A DNA stretch of 53,815 nucleotides. Source: Oscillospiraceae bacterium (GTDB taxonomy: Bacteria; Bacillota; Clostridia; Oscillospirales; UBA929). The stretch covers positions 1-53,815 of the forward strand of contig JAIRUE010000024.1 in assembly GCA_031254575.1 (NCBI GenBank), written 5' to 3'. The translations under genes and the position numbers were made by a program. Under the pieces are notes generated by a model that was not told the origin of the DNA, did no database searches, and saw nothing but the letters and a program-made list of their open reading frames with translations. Positions 18,502 through 28,527 of this stretch are shown here, piece by piece (position 1 is the stretch's first letter; each line of letters opens with the position of its first letter).

Positions 18502-19384
18502 GGCCGGTCACCTCCCAACTGCCCGGATCGGTCAAAAACATGTCCGACCGCGGCCACAGATCAATATTTTCGCAGTTTGGTTTATCTGCTTCACCGTACT
18601 CAGTGCGGGGAATATCCCTGCCCGGATACTGTTGCTGCTCGTCGATACGCCCGCCGTCAAATTTGTACAGCGTCTTCGTTTTGACCGTCAGCGGGTCCGT
18701 CAGGACCGCGCCGGCGTAACCGCCGGAATAGGCGGTCGTCACCGTCACCTCGGCGGTTCCGGTTATCTCCGCGCTCTGCGGGACCCGGTTCTGCGTGAGC
18801 CTCCATCTGTAAAACTCCACGTACACATACGGAGGGGGAGGGGTCCATATCGTCCAATAATTGTATTCCGCTTCCCAATCCGCGCACTTATGCGGCGTGC
18901 ACCGGACGCTCAGCGCAAACCGGATTTCGGCTTCAAACTCGACCCCCTCCGTATCTAATCCCAGCGACAGCAGCATCCCGTCTATATCGCCGCTGTCAAG
19001 TTTGAACGTCTCCCCGTAAGAATGGGTAAATGTCTCCGTTTCCCCGGCAGGGTTGGTACCAGGATGATAACACGACGCTTTCGCCTCGTCATACGCCGCC
19101 TTCAATACCTGCCCGCTCAGGGTCGTCACGGTGGGGAGCCCGCCGCTCAGCACACCGTCAATACGCGCGCCGGCATCAGGGAGCGTATCCTCCAGCACCG
19201 CTTTGAGCGTCCGCTCCATACTGCCGGCGTAGAGGTCAAGCTGGTTTTCGTCGCGCTTGATGTGCCGCGCGCCGAACGCGCCGAACGCGGCGGCCAGCGC
19301 CGAAACCCCGAGCGCCATCAGCAGCAGCATTGCCGCGAGGACAAACATCATCGACGCGCCGCTTTTTCTCCGCAGCCGCTTCAT
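18482..19384 (-). CDS. PilX-like pilus assembly protein
   Basis: 300 residues. A basic start (MKRLRRKSGAS) precedes one hydrophobic helix (about 12-36, MMFVLAAMLLLMALGVSALA), like PilX/GspK-type proteins, but without the usual Glu+5, as is common for GspK-like tip pilins where the glutamate is absent. The extracellular part has a helical stretch (RHIKRDENQLDLYAGSMERTLKAV) then a beta-rich domain with a CTPHKC cysteine pair and a proline-rich loop. Its ATG overlaps the stop codon of the giant pilin-type gene (ATGA), so translation is coupled. By analogy with GspK, it may cap the tip complex (inference). Confidence 0.7.
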   Translation of the reverse strand: MKRLRRKSGASMMFVLAAMLLLMALGVSALAAAFGAFGARHIKRDENQLDLYAGSMERTLKAVLEDTLPDAGARIDGVLSGGLPTVTTLSGQVLKAAYDEAKASCYHPGTNPAGETETFTHSYGETFKLDSGDIDGMLLSLGLDTEGVEFEAEIRFALSVRCTPHKCADWEAEYNYWTIWTPPPPYVYVEFYRWRLTQNRVPQSAEITGTAEVTVTTAYSGGYAGAVLTDPLTVKTKTLYKFDGGRIDEQQQYPGRDIPRTEYGEADKPNCENIDLWPRSDMFLTDPGSWEVTGHERLDT

Positions 19385-22300
19385 GACGCCTTTCCTCCCC
19401 GCCCGGCGAGCTTTTTGTTCCTGCGGCGTTTCGTTCCGCTCCAGGTGAAGATGATGGGCAGGATCATCGCGGGGATCTCACTCCCGTCCGGCAGCGGCAG
19501 CGACGCCTGCTGATCGCCCGGCCCCGCCATTCCGCTTGCGGCGTCTTCGTCCGTGACATTGATGGTCAGCCTGACCGGGCCGGATTCGAGGGATATATCC
19601 GGGCTGCCGGGCTTGGTCGCCGTCACGTCGATCGTATAGTATATGTCCAGGGTTCCGGACGGATACGTGTAGCTGCCGGGACCGCCGTTTGCCGGCGGCG
19701 TGATGTTTATCTGCACGGTATTGGTACTGGGGTTATGCACCAGTTCTATGATATAGCCGCCGGTCCGCAGTTCGATGTTGCCGTTGGCGTTCACCGTGGC
19801 GGGCGCGCCGTTCTCCGTGGCCCTCAGCCCGACCAGCGCGCTGAGCGCGTAACCGTCCTCGCCGAGCATGTTGTCCCTGATGTAATCGCCCAGGAAGTCG
19901 GCCGTAAAGCTCTCCTGCTCGCCCGAAGGTTTCTGCGTCCACCCATGCGTGTTCACCGTGACCGTCTTCGGCGCCGGTTTGGGGGCGATCCCCACAGCCG
20001 TCCTCGGGAAATCCATCAGCACCGGGGTCACGACCGGATCGCCGCCGCTTACGCCTTCACTGACATAGACATACCGGTATGTCGCCGAAACGGTATCGTA
20101 CATGACGCCGAATTTGCTCCCGGTATATTGCAGGATATAGGGATAATCCACGCTCTTTACCCCGGTTTTTTCTATATTGGCGTTGAATGTTATGCGGCTG
20201 CCAACTTCCGCTCCGTCCTTATACGCGGTAAAGCCGTCCCGCATGACGACGGTGACAATGCCGGTCGCGTTGGTATTCTGGCCGTCGGAGATGTCCAATA
20301 CCGTAAGTCTGCCGTCGTATACGTCCGTTCCCACAGCCGTCTTCTCCAGCCCGATGGGGCTGATGTACACCTTGATCGCATCCTTGTCGGAGCCGTTCGG
20401 CGAATAGGCGGGCGTTCGTATGATGTTGTAAGGCGCCCGCGCCCCGGCGTCGTTCCATTGGACCACGCCCTGATTGCGGAAATACAGCCCCAGCGTCGAA
20501 CCCTCGGCGGTTGTGCCGTTCACCCATTCGCGCACATCGATCTGGAACCGCACCACAATGGTTTCCCCGTATTTGAGCGTCCCGGGGGTCACGCTCAGCG
20601 TCCAGCCGTTCGCGGCGCTGGGCAATGTGACGGCGGGGGTTATGAGGTTCCCGTCCTTTGTAACGGTGAGGCCCATAATATTTCCGGCATCAAGGTAGGC
20701 GTCAAAGGGGGCAAGCTGATCCTCGATCCTGATACCGCCCGCCTCTATCTCGCCGTGGTTTTTCACATGCAGTTCCACCGTCAGGCGGTCATTTGGGCTG
20801 ACAAATTTGGCGTCGGAGCCGCTCGCGGCCCGGACGTATTTATCGATCGTGAGGAAAGCGGGGGCCTGGAAGGTGATGCCGTCCAGGTAGTTGCCCTGTT
20901 CCGGTTCCGCTGACCGGGACTCAAACGCGAATTCGGTGAAGGTCTGCTCGCCGGGGACGGTATACAGCCCGTAATACTGTTTCCACTCGCTGTACCCGTT
21001 CATCGGGAAAGAGCCGCCGGTTTCCACTTTCCAGTAGCCGATGACACGGTTTTCGGCGTAGCCGAATTGCGCCAGCTGGCCGACGGTATCCACGCCGTAC
21101 TGCGGGATTTTCCCGCCGGCGGGATCGCCCTCGCGGCCCCAATCGACCTGATACGAGCTGTCGGACCAGAAGGTGACGCCATAGCCGAGGCCCGCCACCC
21201 ATACGTCGTAGAGGTACGCGGTCCTCTGCGTCCTGGTGTGCGGGTCGTAGAACTCGACCTTCTGCGCCAGGCCGCGCCCGTCCGGGTCGGGTATATTGTG
21301 GTTGCCGTCAATACATGCCACCTCGCCGTTGAGATAGATCTGCCATGTATTGGTAGTGTCCGCGGGGTCGCCGATTATGGAGCCGTAGACGATGGTGCTT
21401 TGCATAGCCCTTGCCGGCGGCGCTTCGCCTCTGTTGTTTGTGGTGATGCACGGCGTGATGCAGGGGCGGATGATGGCAAGGCCGTCCTTGTAAGAGTAAC
21501 CGCCCACCGCCAGCCCGTCCGGCACCATGTCGGAAAGATAGAAGTTCATAATGTTGGCATAGAAGCGGGTGCCAAGCCCGCTATACCAGCCGTCGTTTTC
21601 CTTCCGCCTTGCCGCGTTGTAGAAAGAGTAGTATATTTCCGAGCCGGGGGCGGTTTTCGTGATCTGATACAGCGTGCCCTGCACCTCGGCGTTCAGCTCG
21701 GCAAACAGGCCGTCGGTCCCCCCGGTATAGCTTGTTCTCGGTATACCGCCGTTCCCGTCTGTCCGGGGACGCTGGAACTCCATCGTGCCCCAGAAGCCGC
21801 TGGCGTAATCCGCCGTATTGGTCGGCCTTGTGTTCCAGCCCTGCACCCATTCGGCCCGGTGATAGGCGTAGTTAGGCCAGCCAGCCCAGCCGGGGTTCGG
21901 GTTCCAGCTCCCCACACCCGTATTCCAGCCGCCGCTGCCGCCGCCCAGTATGGAAGACGTCTGCCCTGAGTTCGGGTCCACCAGAGGCAGGTCAAAGTCG
22001 CCGTTGATGAAGTCCACGATACCGACCAGATCTGCCGGGTGCGTGTCCGCCCAGCCGCCGTCGCGGTCCACCTGTCTCGCCGCGGCGTTGACCAGCTGCC
22101 ATTCCTCCGGGTCCTCCAAAGCGGTCAGCACCGGATAGGGATACCCGGTATCCTGCGACATTTCCCACGCGTCTTCAAGCGGATCGGAAACGCCGGTCAT
22201 CACCATGGGGAGGTAAACCTCGTTGAGGAAGTCGTAGTCGATGAATTCGGACTGCAATCCCGTGCCGCCGCCCTCAACGGCGTTGGTGTTGTACTGATCC

Positions 22301-25300
22301 GGCACCCAGTGCTGCGCGCTTGAAGGCAGGTGCCCCTCCAGCGTGTAGCTGTTGCCGGAGAGGAAGAAGCAGTCTCTATCGACATAACCCGCGCCGCCGC
22401 CTTTGATCGGGCGGATGATGCCGCCGGAGACCGGCGCGGGGGCGATATAGAACGCGCGCGCGATAGTGTTATTATTATTACCGGCATTGCCGGCAATGCC
22501 GCCGACCTCGCTTACGCCGCTGACCGGCGAATCGTCATGGGCGTCGATACCGAGTAAATAGACGTCTTTGATACTGGTTGACGTGTTGCCCGCGTACCCC
22601 ATAATACCGCCGACATTCGCCGCGCCGCCGGTGACGGCGCCGTACTCCACGGCGCATTGGCTGACATTGCCCATAGCCAGGCCGATAATGCCGCCGACAT
22701 TGTTGCCGCCGCCGGTAACATCGCTGTCCCTCACGGCGCATCCGCTGACGGCGCCGCCGTTGCCGGCAATGCCGCCGACGTTGTTGCCGCCGCCGTTGAC
22801 GGTGCTCTTCTCCACGGCGCACTGTCTGACGTCGCCCGCGGCGAAGCCGGCAATGCCGCCCACATGATTCCCGTCGCCTTTTACATTGACATACAGCGCG
22901 CGGAAGCCGCTCAGCCCGATCCCGCCGCTGCCCGTGATCCCGCCGGCGTATTGGCCTGCGCCCGTTATATTGACATACTGTACCGTATATCCGCCCGTCA
23001 CGGCGGTGATGGACGACCCGGCGGGGCTGCTGCCCGCGATCCCCCCGACACTTTCACCGCCGCCGCTGATATTGACCCATGTGGGGGACGTCGTGCCGGT
23101 GGGAAGGATGCCCGTCACCGAACATTTGTCGATCGTTCCGCCGTTCATGCCCGCAAGCCCGCCGACATAATCCGCCGTGCCGCTCACTTTGCAATACGTG
23201 GCGGTGCTGTTGCTGATCGTGCCGCCGTTTGTGCCGGCAAGCCCGCCGACATAGCCGCCGCCGGTGATGTCGTTGCGCTCAAGGGCAAGGTTTTGCGCGG
23301 CGCCGCCCGCGCCGATCTGCGAGAAGACGCCGATATTGTCCGCGGCGCTTTCTATGGCGAGGTTTCGGATGGCGTTGCCATCCCCGTCGTAATTTCCGGC
23401 GAACGCGCCGGACACGGCGGACACGGTGAAAACGCTGACGTCCGCGGCGGGACTGCCGAGGTTGACGTAACCGGACAAATCCCAGGCCCATCCGTCGGCG
23501 GTGTATGTCATGCCGCGGATATGATAGCCGTCGGGGGCGTTTATTTTGGCGAAGTCAAGGTCACGCTCCTGTGTAAAGTCCCCCGACAATGTGTCCGGGT
23601 TACGCCCGACGTTATAAAGGTGGCGCGGCGTACGGACGACGCGTCCGGCGGGGGGCGCCGCGTCATTCCCGTAAACCGCTTTGGCGAACAGCGGGTTGAA
23701 GTAACCGTCGTAGTAGCACCCGCTGGCGGCGGGATTGTAGGTGACGGTCAGCCTGACGGGGGCAATTCCGAGGTTCGATCCCGCGGCCGCCTCGACCGCG
23801 TCCATCGGGATAAAGTAATAATACAGCCCCGGCACCGCTTCGGCTTTCAGTTTGTCATTGGTAAGGGATATGACCCCGCCGCCGCCTGTTTTCAGCCGCA
23901 TAAGGGCAATGGGGACCTCTTCCTCAGAACGCAGGAGATAGCCGTCTTCGAGGATTTTCAGGCCGTCATTGAGCGTGTCCTCCCCGTCACCGTCCCAAAA
24001 ACCGTAATTGCTGCCGGTCAAGGGGTTTTCCTCCCCGTAACGCTCATAATACAGCAGGTCAAAGGTCAGGCCCTCCGGCTCCGGCCACCATTCCGGCTCG
24101 CTGACGAAATCGCTCAGACACGGGTACTGATAACGGTCGGCAATGTCATTCGCGCTGCCATAGCCTTCGCGCCATGTGAGCGTGCTCAGGGACCAAAGCA
24201 CTGTTTTCATATCCTCCGCCATGACGGGAGTTCCCTTGCTTGACGCGCCGTTGTTGTAGCCTTTTCCCGTAAGGTAATATACAAGGTGCCAATCCTCTAT
24301 CGCGCCCGGATAGCCCGTCCCGACAACGGGATTTGACGCGTTCCCAAAAAACGCGTCGGTGTACGCGGATTGCAGCGAACCGGCGCCGCTGATCGTCCCG
24401 GCTAACCCGCCCGTGCTGGCATCGGCTCCGGTGACGGACGTCACCCAGCCTGTTGTCTGCGGGTCGGCGGTGCCGTAGTTGAAGAAGACGTTTCTGACAA
24501 TGCCCTCAACCGCGCCCGCGATGCCGCCGACGGTATTCGAGCCTTCTACCTGCGTATAGTCCACATAGCAAATCTCGATCGTGCCCGTGGATTTTCCCGC
24601 GATCCCGCCGACGGAGTTGCCCCCGCTGACGGTGTTGTCGCTACCTAGGGACGGGCTTTCCACGCCGACGGACGAGTGTGTGATGACGCCGCCGTTCATG
24701 CCCGCGATCCCGCCGGTGTAGTCGCCGCCGCTGATATGCGCGTTGACCAGCGCCGCGCCGCGTATCGTGCCGCCGTTCATGCCCGCGACGCCGCCGGCGT
24801 AGCCGCCGCTGACGTCTATGCTTACGTTGACCAGCGTCACGTTTTCAACCGTGCCGCTGTCTGCGGCGGTACCGTCATTCTCAATCGCCGCGAACAGACC
24901 GGTGTTGCCGCCGCCGGTGATTTTCAGGTTGCGGATCTCTTTGCCGCCGCCGTCGTATTGGCCGGTAAATGTACCGTTGACCACGGCCTCGCCAATCTCA
25001 GCCATAGACGCTCGGTAGGTATAGGCGGCGTAAATTGTTCCGGCACTGAGTATTTCCCTGCGATATATCCCGAAATCCGCATCCAGCCGCTGGACATACG
25101 ACGCTTTCAGATTGTCCCCGTTCAGGTCTATATTGTCGATATGCCGGGGCGAGCGGATCAGTCCGGCCTCAGCGGGGGCAAACGCGGGATTGAACTCCGC
25201 CTCGAAGTCGGACGCGGTGAGCTTGATCTCCGCCTTGCCAGACGCGATATACGCCTTCCCGGACACATCTTCCAAAAACTCATTCGGGATGTAGATCCGC

Positions 25301-27876
25301 GCGGTTTCCTTATTCTCATTGCCGGGATCCACATAATAATGCACTTGCCATGTTCCGGCGTATCCTCCCCCGGTTACCGCCGCCGGCGCGACGGCAGCGA
25401 AATCAAGCCCTGAAATTTCGTAGTCGTCACCCTCTATCTGTATTTTGACATCCTTGCCCGCAAAGTCCGTGACGACCAGCGCGTACCCGTCATACTTCAC
25501 AACGGCGTCCGCGTCGTTTCTAAGCGTGGAAGCGGCAACGTCAAACCCGCCCGCGTCCTTGTCATATTTCATGTCTCCGTAAAGATCGCCGCTGTATATC
25601 TCGCAGTAAATCAGATCGACCGGGACGTCGTCATCCTCGGCAATCGGCCAGTATGGATCGCCCGGGAGAATACTTTCCTGCGCGGGTAAAAACGGATAGG
25701 GGTAAATCGGCAAATACGGAGGGACATTCCTGCAATCGACTTCCTCCGCGGCCGACAGCCCCGGTTTCTTCGTCCAGCCGCCAAGCATATAGCCGCCGGG
25801 CTGGTTCAGTTCATCGTACAGCGCCCAGGTGCCCTTTGGCTCGCCTATGTCGCCGTACGCCTTTTCCCGATTGTAGCCGTCACGGTTTCCCAGCGGCTTA
25901 AATACGGGATCGCCCGGTTCCGGCCTGATCGGCTCGCCCTTCAGGTAGTAAGTATTGCCGCCCGCCGTATTATTCCCGTCACCTATGATGGGATATATCA
26001 TTTCGCTTGACCCGGAGCCCGTCTTCGGCGCGAGCGCGAGGAACAGCGCGTTCATCACCGTGCCGCCGCCGTTGTGTCCGGCAATACCGCCCTTAACGGC
26101 GGAACCTTTTATATGCTCTTCCGGAAGCGGCGAGATAAAGGTGACGTTTACAATTTGGCCCGTTTCCAAAGAACCGGCAATGCCGCCCGCGCTGTCCGCG
26201 CCGGTAATAAATCTGTCTGTGTCGTATTTCACATACGCGCCGACGATCCTGGCGCCGCCGCTCAGTCCGCCGCATACGCCGCCCGCGTTCGCGCCGGCGA
26301 CGTTCGGGTTGCTGACGGTGATACTGTCCGCGCTGCCGCTCAGCGTGCCGCACAGCGCCCCCGCGCTGCCGCCGCCGCTGACGGCGGCATTACTGACGGT
26401 GATATTGTCCGCGCCGCCGCTCAGTTCGCCGCACAGCGCCCCCGCGTCGCCGCCGCCGCTGACGACCGGGTTGGTAAACACAAGGCCGCCTGCGGACCCG
26501 CTGACCGTCCCGAACAGCCCCGCGCGGGATGATGTGCCGGCAGGCAGGCTGACCCTCAGGTTAGAGACGGCGCGGCCGTTGCCGGAGAACCTGCCGGAGA
26601 AAGCGGGAATGGGCGCGAAGTTGAAAATATCGGAAGAATCACCGGTGTTTATCCCAATATCGTTCAGCAGCGTAAAGTTGGCGTCCGGCGCGAAACGGAC
26701 GTTATACAGGTGCCGCGCGGAGGTGATTGTGTAATTTCCGTCTGTCCCTCCGCTGTAAAAGGGGTGCTTAGAGCCGGATTCCACCCACACGCCGTTGGCG
26801 GTGTCGGTCAGCTTTGCCGTTATGTAACTGGCGGGGTTAACGAAGGTACTCCTGAGACAGCCCACATAATCAGATTCGGTGTCTCTGAGAACCTGGTCAA
26901 GAATATAGACGATACGGATTGCCTCGGGGCCGGTATCCATACTTTGGTATATTTCGGCGCCTGGCGTGCCGGGCATGCCGGGCATTGGTAAAACCCCGGA
27001 TGGTACAAAAGACGCGGAAGACGGGAGTGTGACGCCGGGAACGGATAAGGTAAATCCGTGATCCTGCCACGCAACCGGAATGAGTATATCGACATATAGC
27101 GCGTTTTTATTGGCATGTAACCACGCATCATCCGGTAATCCTTCACCCGGATTACAAGTATCTTTCAAGAAAATAAGGAGTTCGTCAAACTCTCCTATCT
27201 GGCTGGTGTTGTCCACGCCGTAGTAGCCCTGGCGGCGGTCACGGGCGCGGGAACCGTCCGGATACCCGCCCGGCCCCATGCCGCGCGGGCCGACGATATT
27301 GGTCGGCTCACTGTCGCTGTCATCGCCGCCATAATTCAACTCAGCCTGTGCGGCGTCCCCGTAAAAAACGGACAAAACAACACCGGTCTCGATGTTGTAC
27401 TCAATCAGTATGGCGTTGTCGAGGACGCCCCTGTCAACATCCCCTCTGGCGGAGACCATCGGGCTGAGCAGGCGCCGCATCAGCGCGGGCGCGGTGGTAT
27501 CCCACGGCCCTCTGGGTTTGCTGATGAAGTGGACCAATGTTTCATTGTCCGGGTCCTCATTGGGAGGCATGGGTATTGGCCCCTCAGCCTTATAAACAGG
27601 CCGTATGGACGCATATCCCGGAATCAATTCGCCATTCGCGTCATAATACTCAGTCTGCGCCGCTTTCAGCCCCCTGGTGACCCGGAGGTGTGTCAGCTGG
27701 TTCTGCGCCGCGAGGTAGACCGTCCTCGCGACATTCATGCGGTTGGCCTGCCGCCCCGCCTCCCAAAAATGGTACAGGGACGGCACGGCGATGGCCGCGA
27801 GTATGGCCAACACCACAAGCACGATCACGACTTCAAGCAAAGTAAAGCCGAGACGCCTTTTCCCGGACCTTTTCAT
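19381..27876 (-). CDS. Giant prepilin-type adhesin with three GLUG-repeat arrays (2,831 aa)
   Basis: The start has a textbook class III signal: MKRSGKRRLG, then FTLLEVVIVLVVLAILAAIA with Glu at +5, then the amphipathic pilin helix. Instead of a 100-150 residue pilin domain the protein continues for 2,800 residues. Three blocks opened by a RHLYNV-like motif (near 392, 912 and 1417) each lead into arrays of glycine-rich GLUG repeats (VGGIAGxNGG type; about 425-615, 960-1130, 1490-1810; roughly 20 copies), predicted beta-solenoid. A NGDFDLP-opened domain with a carbohydrate-binding look follows (about 1960-2330), then two DUF11-like beta-sandwiches (about 2345-2625), and a C-terminal hydrophobic patch with a basic tail. 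No LPxTG motif. Most likely an adhesin displayed by the pilus; GGGAGG precedes the ATG. Confidence 0.88.
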   Translation of the reverse strand: MKRSGKRRLGFTLLEVVIVLVVLAILAAIAVPSLYHFWEAGRQANRMNVARTVYLAAQNQLTHLRVTRGLKAAQTEYYDANGELIPGYASIRPVYKAEGPIPMPPNEDPDNETLVHFISKPRGPWDTTAPALMRRLLSPMVSARGDVDRGVLDNAILIEYNIETGVVLSVFYGDAAQAELNYGGDDSDSEPTNIVGPRGMGPGGYPDGSRARDRRQGYYGVDNTSQIGEFDELLIFLKDTCNPGEGLPDDAWLHANKNALYVDILIPVAWQDHGFTLSVPGVTLPSSASFVPSGVLPMPGMPGTPGAEIYQSMDTGPEAIRIVYILDQVLRDTESDYVGCLRSTFVNPASYITAKLTDTANGVWVESGSKHPFYSGGTDGNYTITSARHLYNVRFAPDANFTLLNDIGINTGDSSDIFNFAPIPAFSGRFSGNGRAVSNLRVSLPAGTSSRAGLFGTVSGSAGGLVFTNPVVSGGGDAGALCGELSGGADNITVSNAAVSGGGSAGALCGTLSGSADSITVSNPNVAGANAGGVCGGLSGGARIVGAYVKYDTDRFITGADSAGGIAGSLETGQIVNVTFISPLPEEHIKGSAVKGGIAGHNGGGTVMNALFLALAPKTGSGSSEMIYPIIGDGNNTAGGNTYYLKGEPIRPEPGDPVFKPLGNRDGYNREKAYGDIGEPKGTWALYDELNQPGGYMLGGWTKKPGLSAAEEVDCRNVPPYLPIYPYPFLPAQESILPGDPYWPIAEDDDVPVDLIYCEIYSGDLYGDMKYDKDAGGFDVAASTLRNDADAVVKYDGYALVVTDFAGKDVKIQIEGDDYEISGLDFAAVAPAAVTGGGYAGTWQVHYYVDPGNENKETARIYIPNEFLEDVSGKAYIASGKAEIKLTASDFEAEFNPAFAPAEAGLIRSPRHIDNIDLNGDNLKASYVQRLDADFGIYRREILSAGTIYAAYTYRASMAEIGEAVVNGTFTGQYDGGGKEIRNLKITGGGNTGLFAAIENDGTAADSGTVENVTLVNVSIDVSGGYAGGVAGMNGGTIRGAALVNAHISGGDYTGGIAGMNGGVITHSSVGVESPSLGSDNTVSGGNSVGGIAGKSTGTIEICYVDYTQVEGSNTVGGIAGAVEGIVRNVFFNYGTADPQTTGWVTSVTGADASTGGLAGTISGAGSLQSAYTDAFFGNASNPVVGTGYPGAIEDWHLVYYLTGKGYNNGASSKGTPVMAEDMKTVLWSLSTLTWREGYGSANDIADRYQYPCLSDFVSEPEWWPEPEGLTFDLLYYERYGEENPLTGSNYGFWDGDGEDTLNDGLKILEDGYLLRSEEEVPIALMRLKTGGGGVISLTNDKLKAEAVPGLYYYFIPMDAVEAAAGSNLGIAPVRLTVTYNPAASGCYYDGYFNPLFAKAVYGNDAAPPAGRVVRTPRHLYNVGRNPDTLSGDFTQERDLDFAKINAPDGYHIRGMTYTADGWAWDLSGYVNLGSPAADVSVFTVSAVSGAFAGNYDGDGNAIRNLAIESAADNIGVFSQIGAGGAAQNLALERNDITGGGYVGGLAGTNGGTISNSTATYCKVSGTADYVGGLAGMNGGTIDKCSVTGILPTGTTSPTWVNISGGGESVGGIAGSSPAGSSITAVTGGYTVQYVNITGAGQYAGGITGSGGIGLSGFRALYVNVKGDGNHVGGIAGFAAGDVRQCAVEKSTVNGGGNNVGGIAGNGGAVSGCAVRDSDVTGGGNNVGGIIGLAMGNVSQCAVEYGAVTGGAANVGGIMGYAGNTSTSIKDVYLLGIDAHDDSPVSGVSEVGGIAGNAGNNNNTIARAFYIAPAPVSGGIIRPIKGGGAGYVDRDCFFLSGNSYTLEGHLPSSAQHWVPDQYNTNAVEGGGTGLQSEFIDYDFLNEVYLPMVMTGVSDPLEDAWEMSQDTGYPYPVLTALEDPEEWQLVNAAARQVDRDGGWADTHPADLVGIVDFINGDFDLPLVDPNSGQTSSILGGGSGGWNTGVGSWNPNPGWAGWPNYAYHRAEWVQGWNTRPTNTADYASGFWGTMEFQRPRTDGNGGIPRTSYTGGTDGLFAELNAEVQGTLYQITKTAPGSEIYYSFYNAARRKENDGWYSGLGTRFYANIMNFYLSDMVPDGLAVGGYSYKDGLAIIRPCITPCITTNNRGEAPPARAMQSTIVYGSIIGDPADTTNTWQIYLNGEVACIDGNHNIPDPDGRGLAQKVEFYDPHTRTQRTAYLYDVWVAGLGYGVTFWSDSSYQVDWGREGDPAGGKIPQYGVDTVGQLAQFGYAENRVIGYWKVETGGSFPMNGYSEWKQYYGLYTVPGEQTFTEFAFESRSAEPEQGNYLDGITFQAPAFLTIDKYVRAASGSDAKFVSPNDRLTVELHVKNHGEIEAGGIRIEDQLAPFDAYLDAGNIMGLTVTKDGNLITPAVTLPSAANGWTLSVTPGTLKYGETIVVRFQIDVREWVNGTTAEGSTLGLYFRNQGVVQWNDAGARAPYNIIRTPAYSPNGSDKDAIKVYISPIGLEKTAVGTDVYDGRLTVLDISDGQNTNATGIVTVVMRDGFTAYKDGAEVGSRITFNANIEKTGVKSVDYPYILQYTGSKFGVMYDTVSATYRYVYVSEGVSGGDPVVTPVLMDFPRTAVGIAPKPAPKTVTVNTHGWTQKPSGEQESFTADFLGDYIRDNMLGEDGYALSALVGLRATENGAPATVNANGNIELRTGGYIIELVHNPSTNTVQINITPPANGGPGSYTYPSGTLDIYYTIDVTATKPGSPDISLESGPVRLTINVTDEDAASGMAGPGDQQASLPLPDGSEIPAMILPIIFTWSGTKRRRNKKLAGRGGKAS

Positions 27877-27912
27877 CACACTGACCTCCCGTCAATCGGG
27901 CCGCGTTCGCGG

Positions 27913-28527
27913 CTAAAGGCTGTTGAGCATTGTCACCTCAAATGTAACGGTCGTCCGCTGCAGTTCCGCTTCGGGATCTTCCCCTCCGAATCCTTCCTCT
28001 CCGAAACCGAACGACAGGCTGCTGACGCGGACGTAGCCGATCCTGTCCACCGCGTTCAGCAGGCTCTTGAGCGAATCGTAGCTGGTTGTGGCCGCGACGG
28101 TCGCCGTGACGGTGCAGAACGCCGCGGCCTCCCCGCCGGCCGCACCGTCTCCCCCGGGGGCGTAAAAATCCACCGGTTTGGACAGGGTGAGGCTGGGTCC
28201 CTCCAGCCCGTTGTCCAGACAGAGTTTCGTCAGTTCGCGCCCGATCTCCTCGCTTTTGCTGGCCGGGCGGTACTGCTTCTCGATCAGGGCGTAGTCTTCG
28301 AGCGTCTGCTTATAGTTCGCCCGGATGGCCGATTCGCCCGCGAGGTCCCTGTTGACCATCATCTCCTGGTCGAGCAGCTTGCCGTATTCGTCTGTTCTCT
28401 CCAGATAGAGGTTGTATTGCGGCATGAACCCGAACTGAAACGCCACATAGAACAGCGCCACAACCGTCACGATGACCAGCAGCCGCTTCTCGTTCTTGCT
28501 CAGGCCTGTCTTCTGTGTCTGTTGCAT
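27913..28527 (-). CDS. pilO: PilO-like type IV pilus inner-membrane platform protein
   Basis: 204 residues. A short cytoplasmic lead, one transmembrane helix (about 17-37, LVIVTVVALFYVAFQFGF), a coiled-coil region (about 40-100) and a ferredoxin-like fold at the C-terminus, the layout of PilO. It works with PilM/PilN to link the cytoplasmic motor ATPases to the pilus. The ATG overlaps the stop of the pilM-pilN gene by one base (TAATG). Sequence identity to named PilO is weak by eye; the call rests on size, topology and position. Confidence 0.8.
   Translation of the reverse strand: MQQTQKTGLSKNEKRLLVIVTVVALFYVAFQFGFMPQYNLYLERTDEYGKLLDQEMMVNRDLAGESAIRANYKQTLEDYALIEKQYRPASKSEEIGRELTKLCLDNGLEGPSLTLSKPVDFYAPGGDGAAGGEAAAFCTVTATVAATTSYDSLKSLLNAVDRIGYVRVSSLSFGFGEEGFGGEDPEAELQRTTVTFEVTMLNSL

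Noticed and set aside
19381..19500. LPxTG-type sorting signal at the C-terminus of the giant protein
   Set aside because: A hydrophobic patch and basic tail exist, but the motif is absent (only LPLPDG) and the KTGD tail of the nearby sortase substrates is not present.
22440..23280. Short tandem repeats resembling a CRISPR array
   Set aside because: The repeats are codon-phased GLUG repeats within one open frame, imperfect, and lack regular unique spacers; no cas genes.
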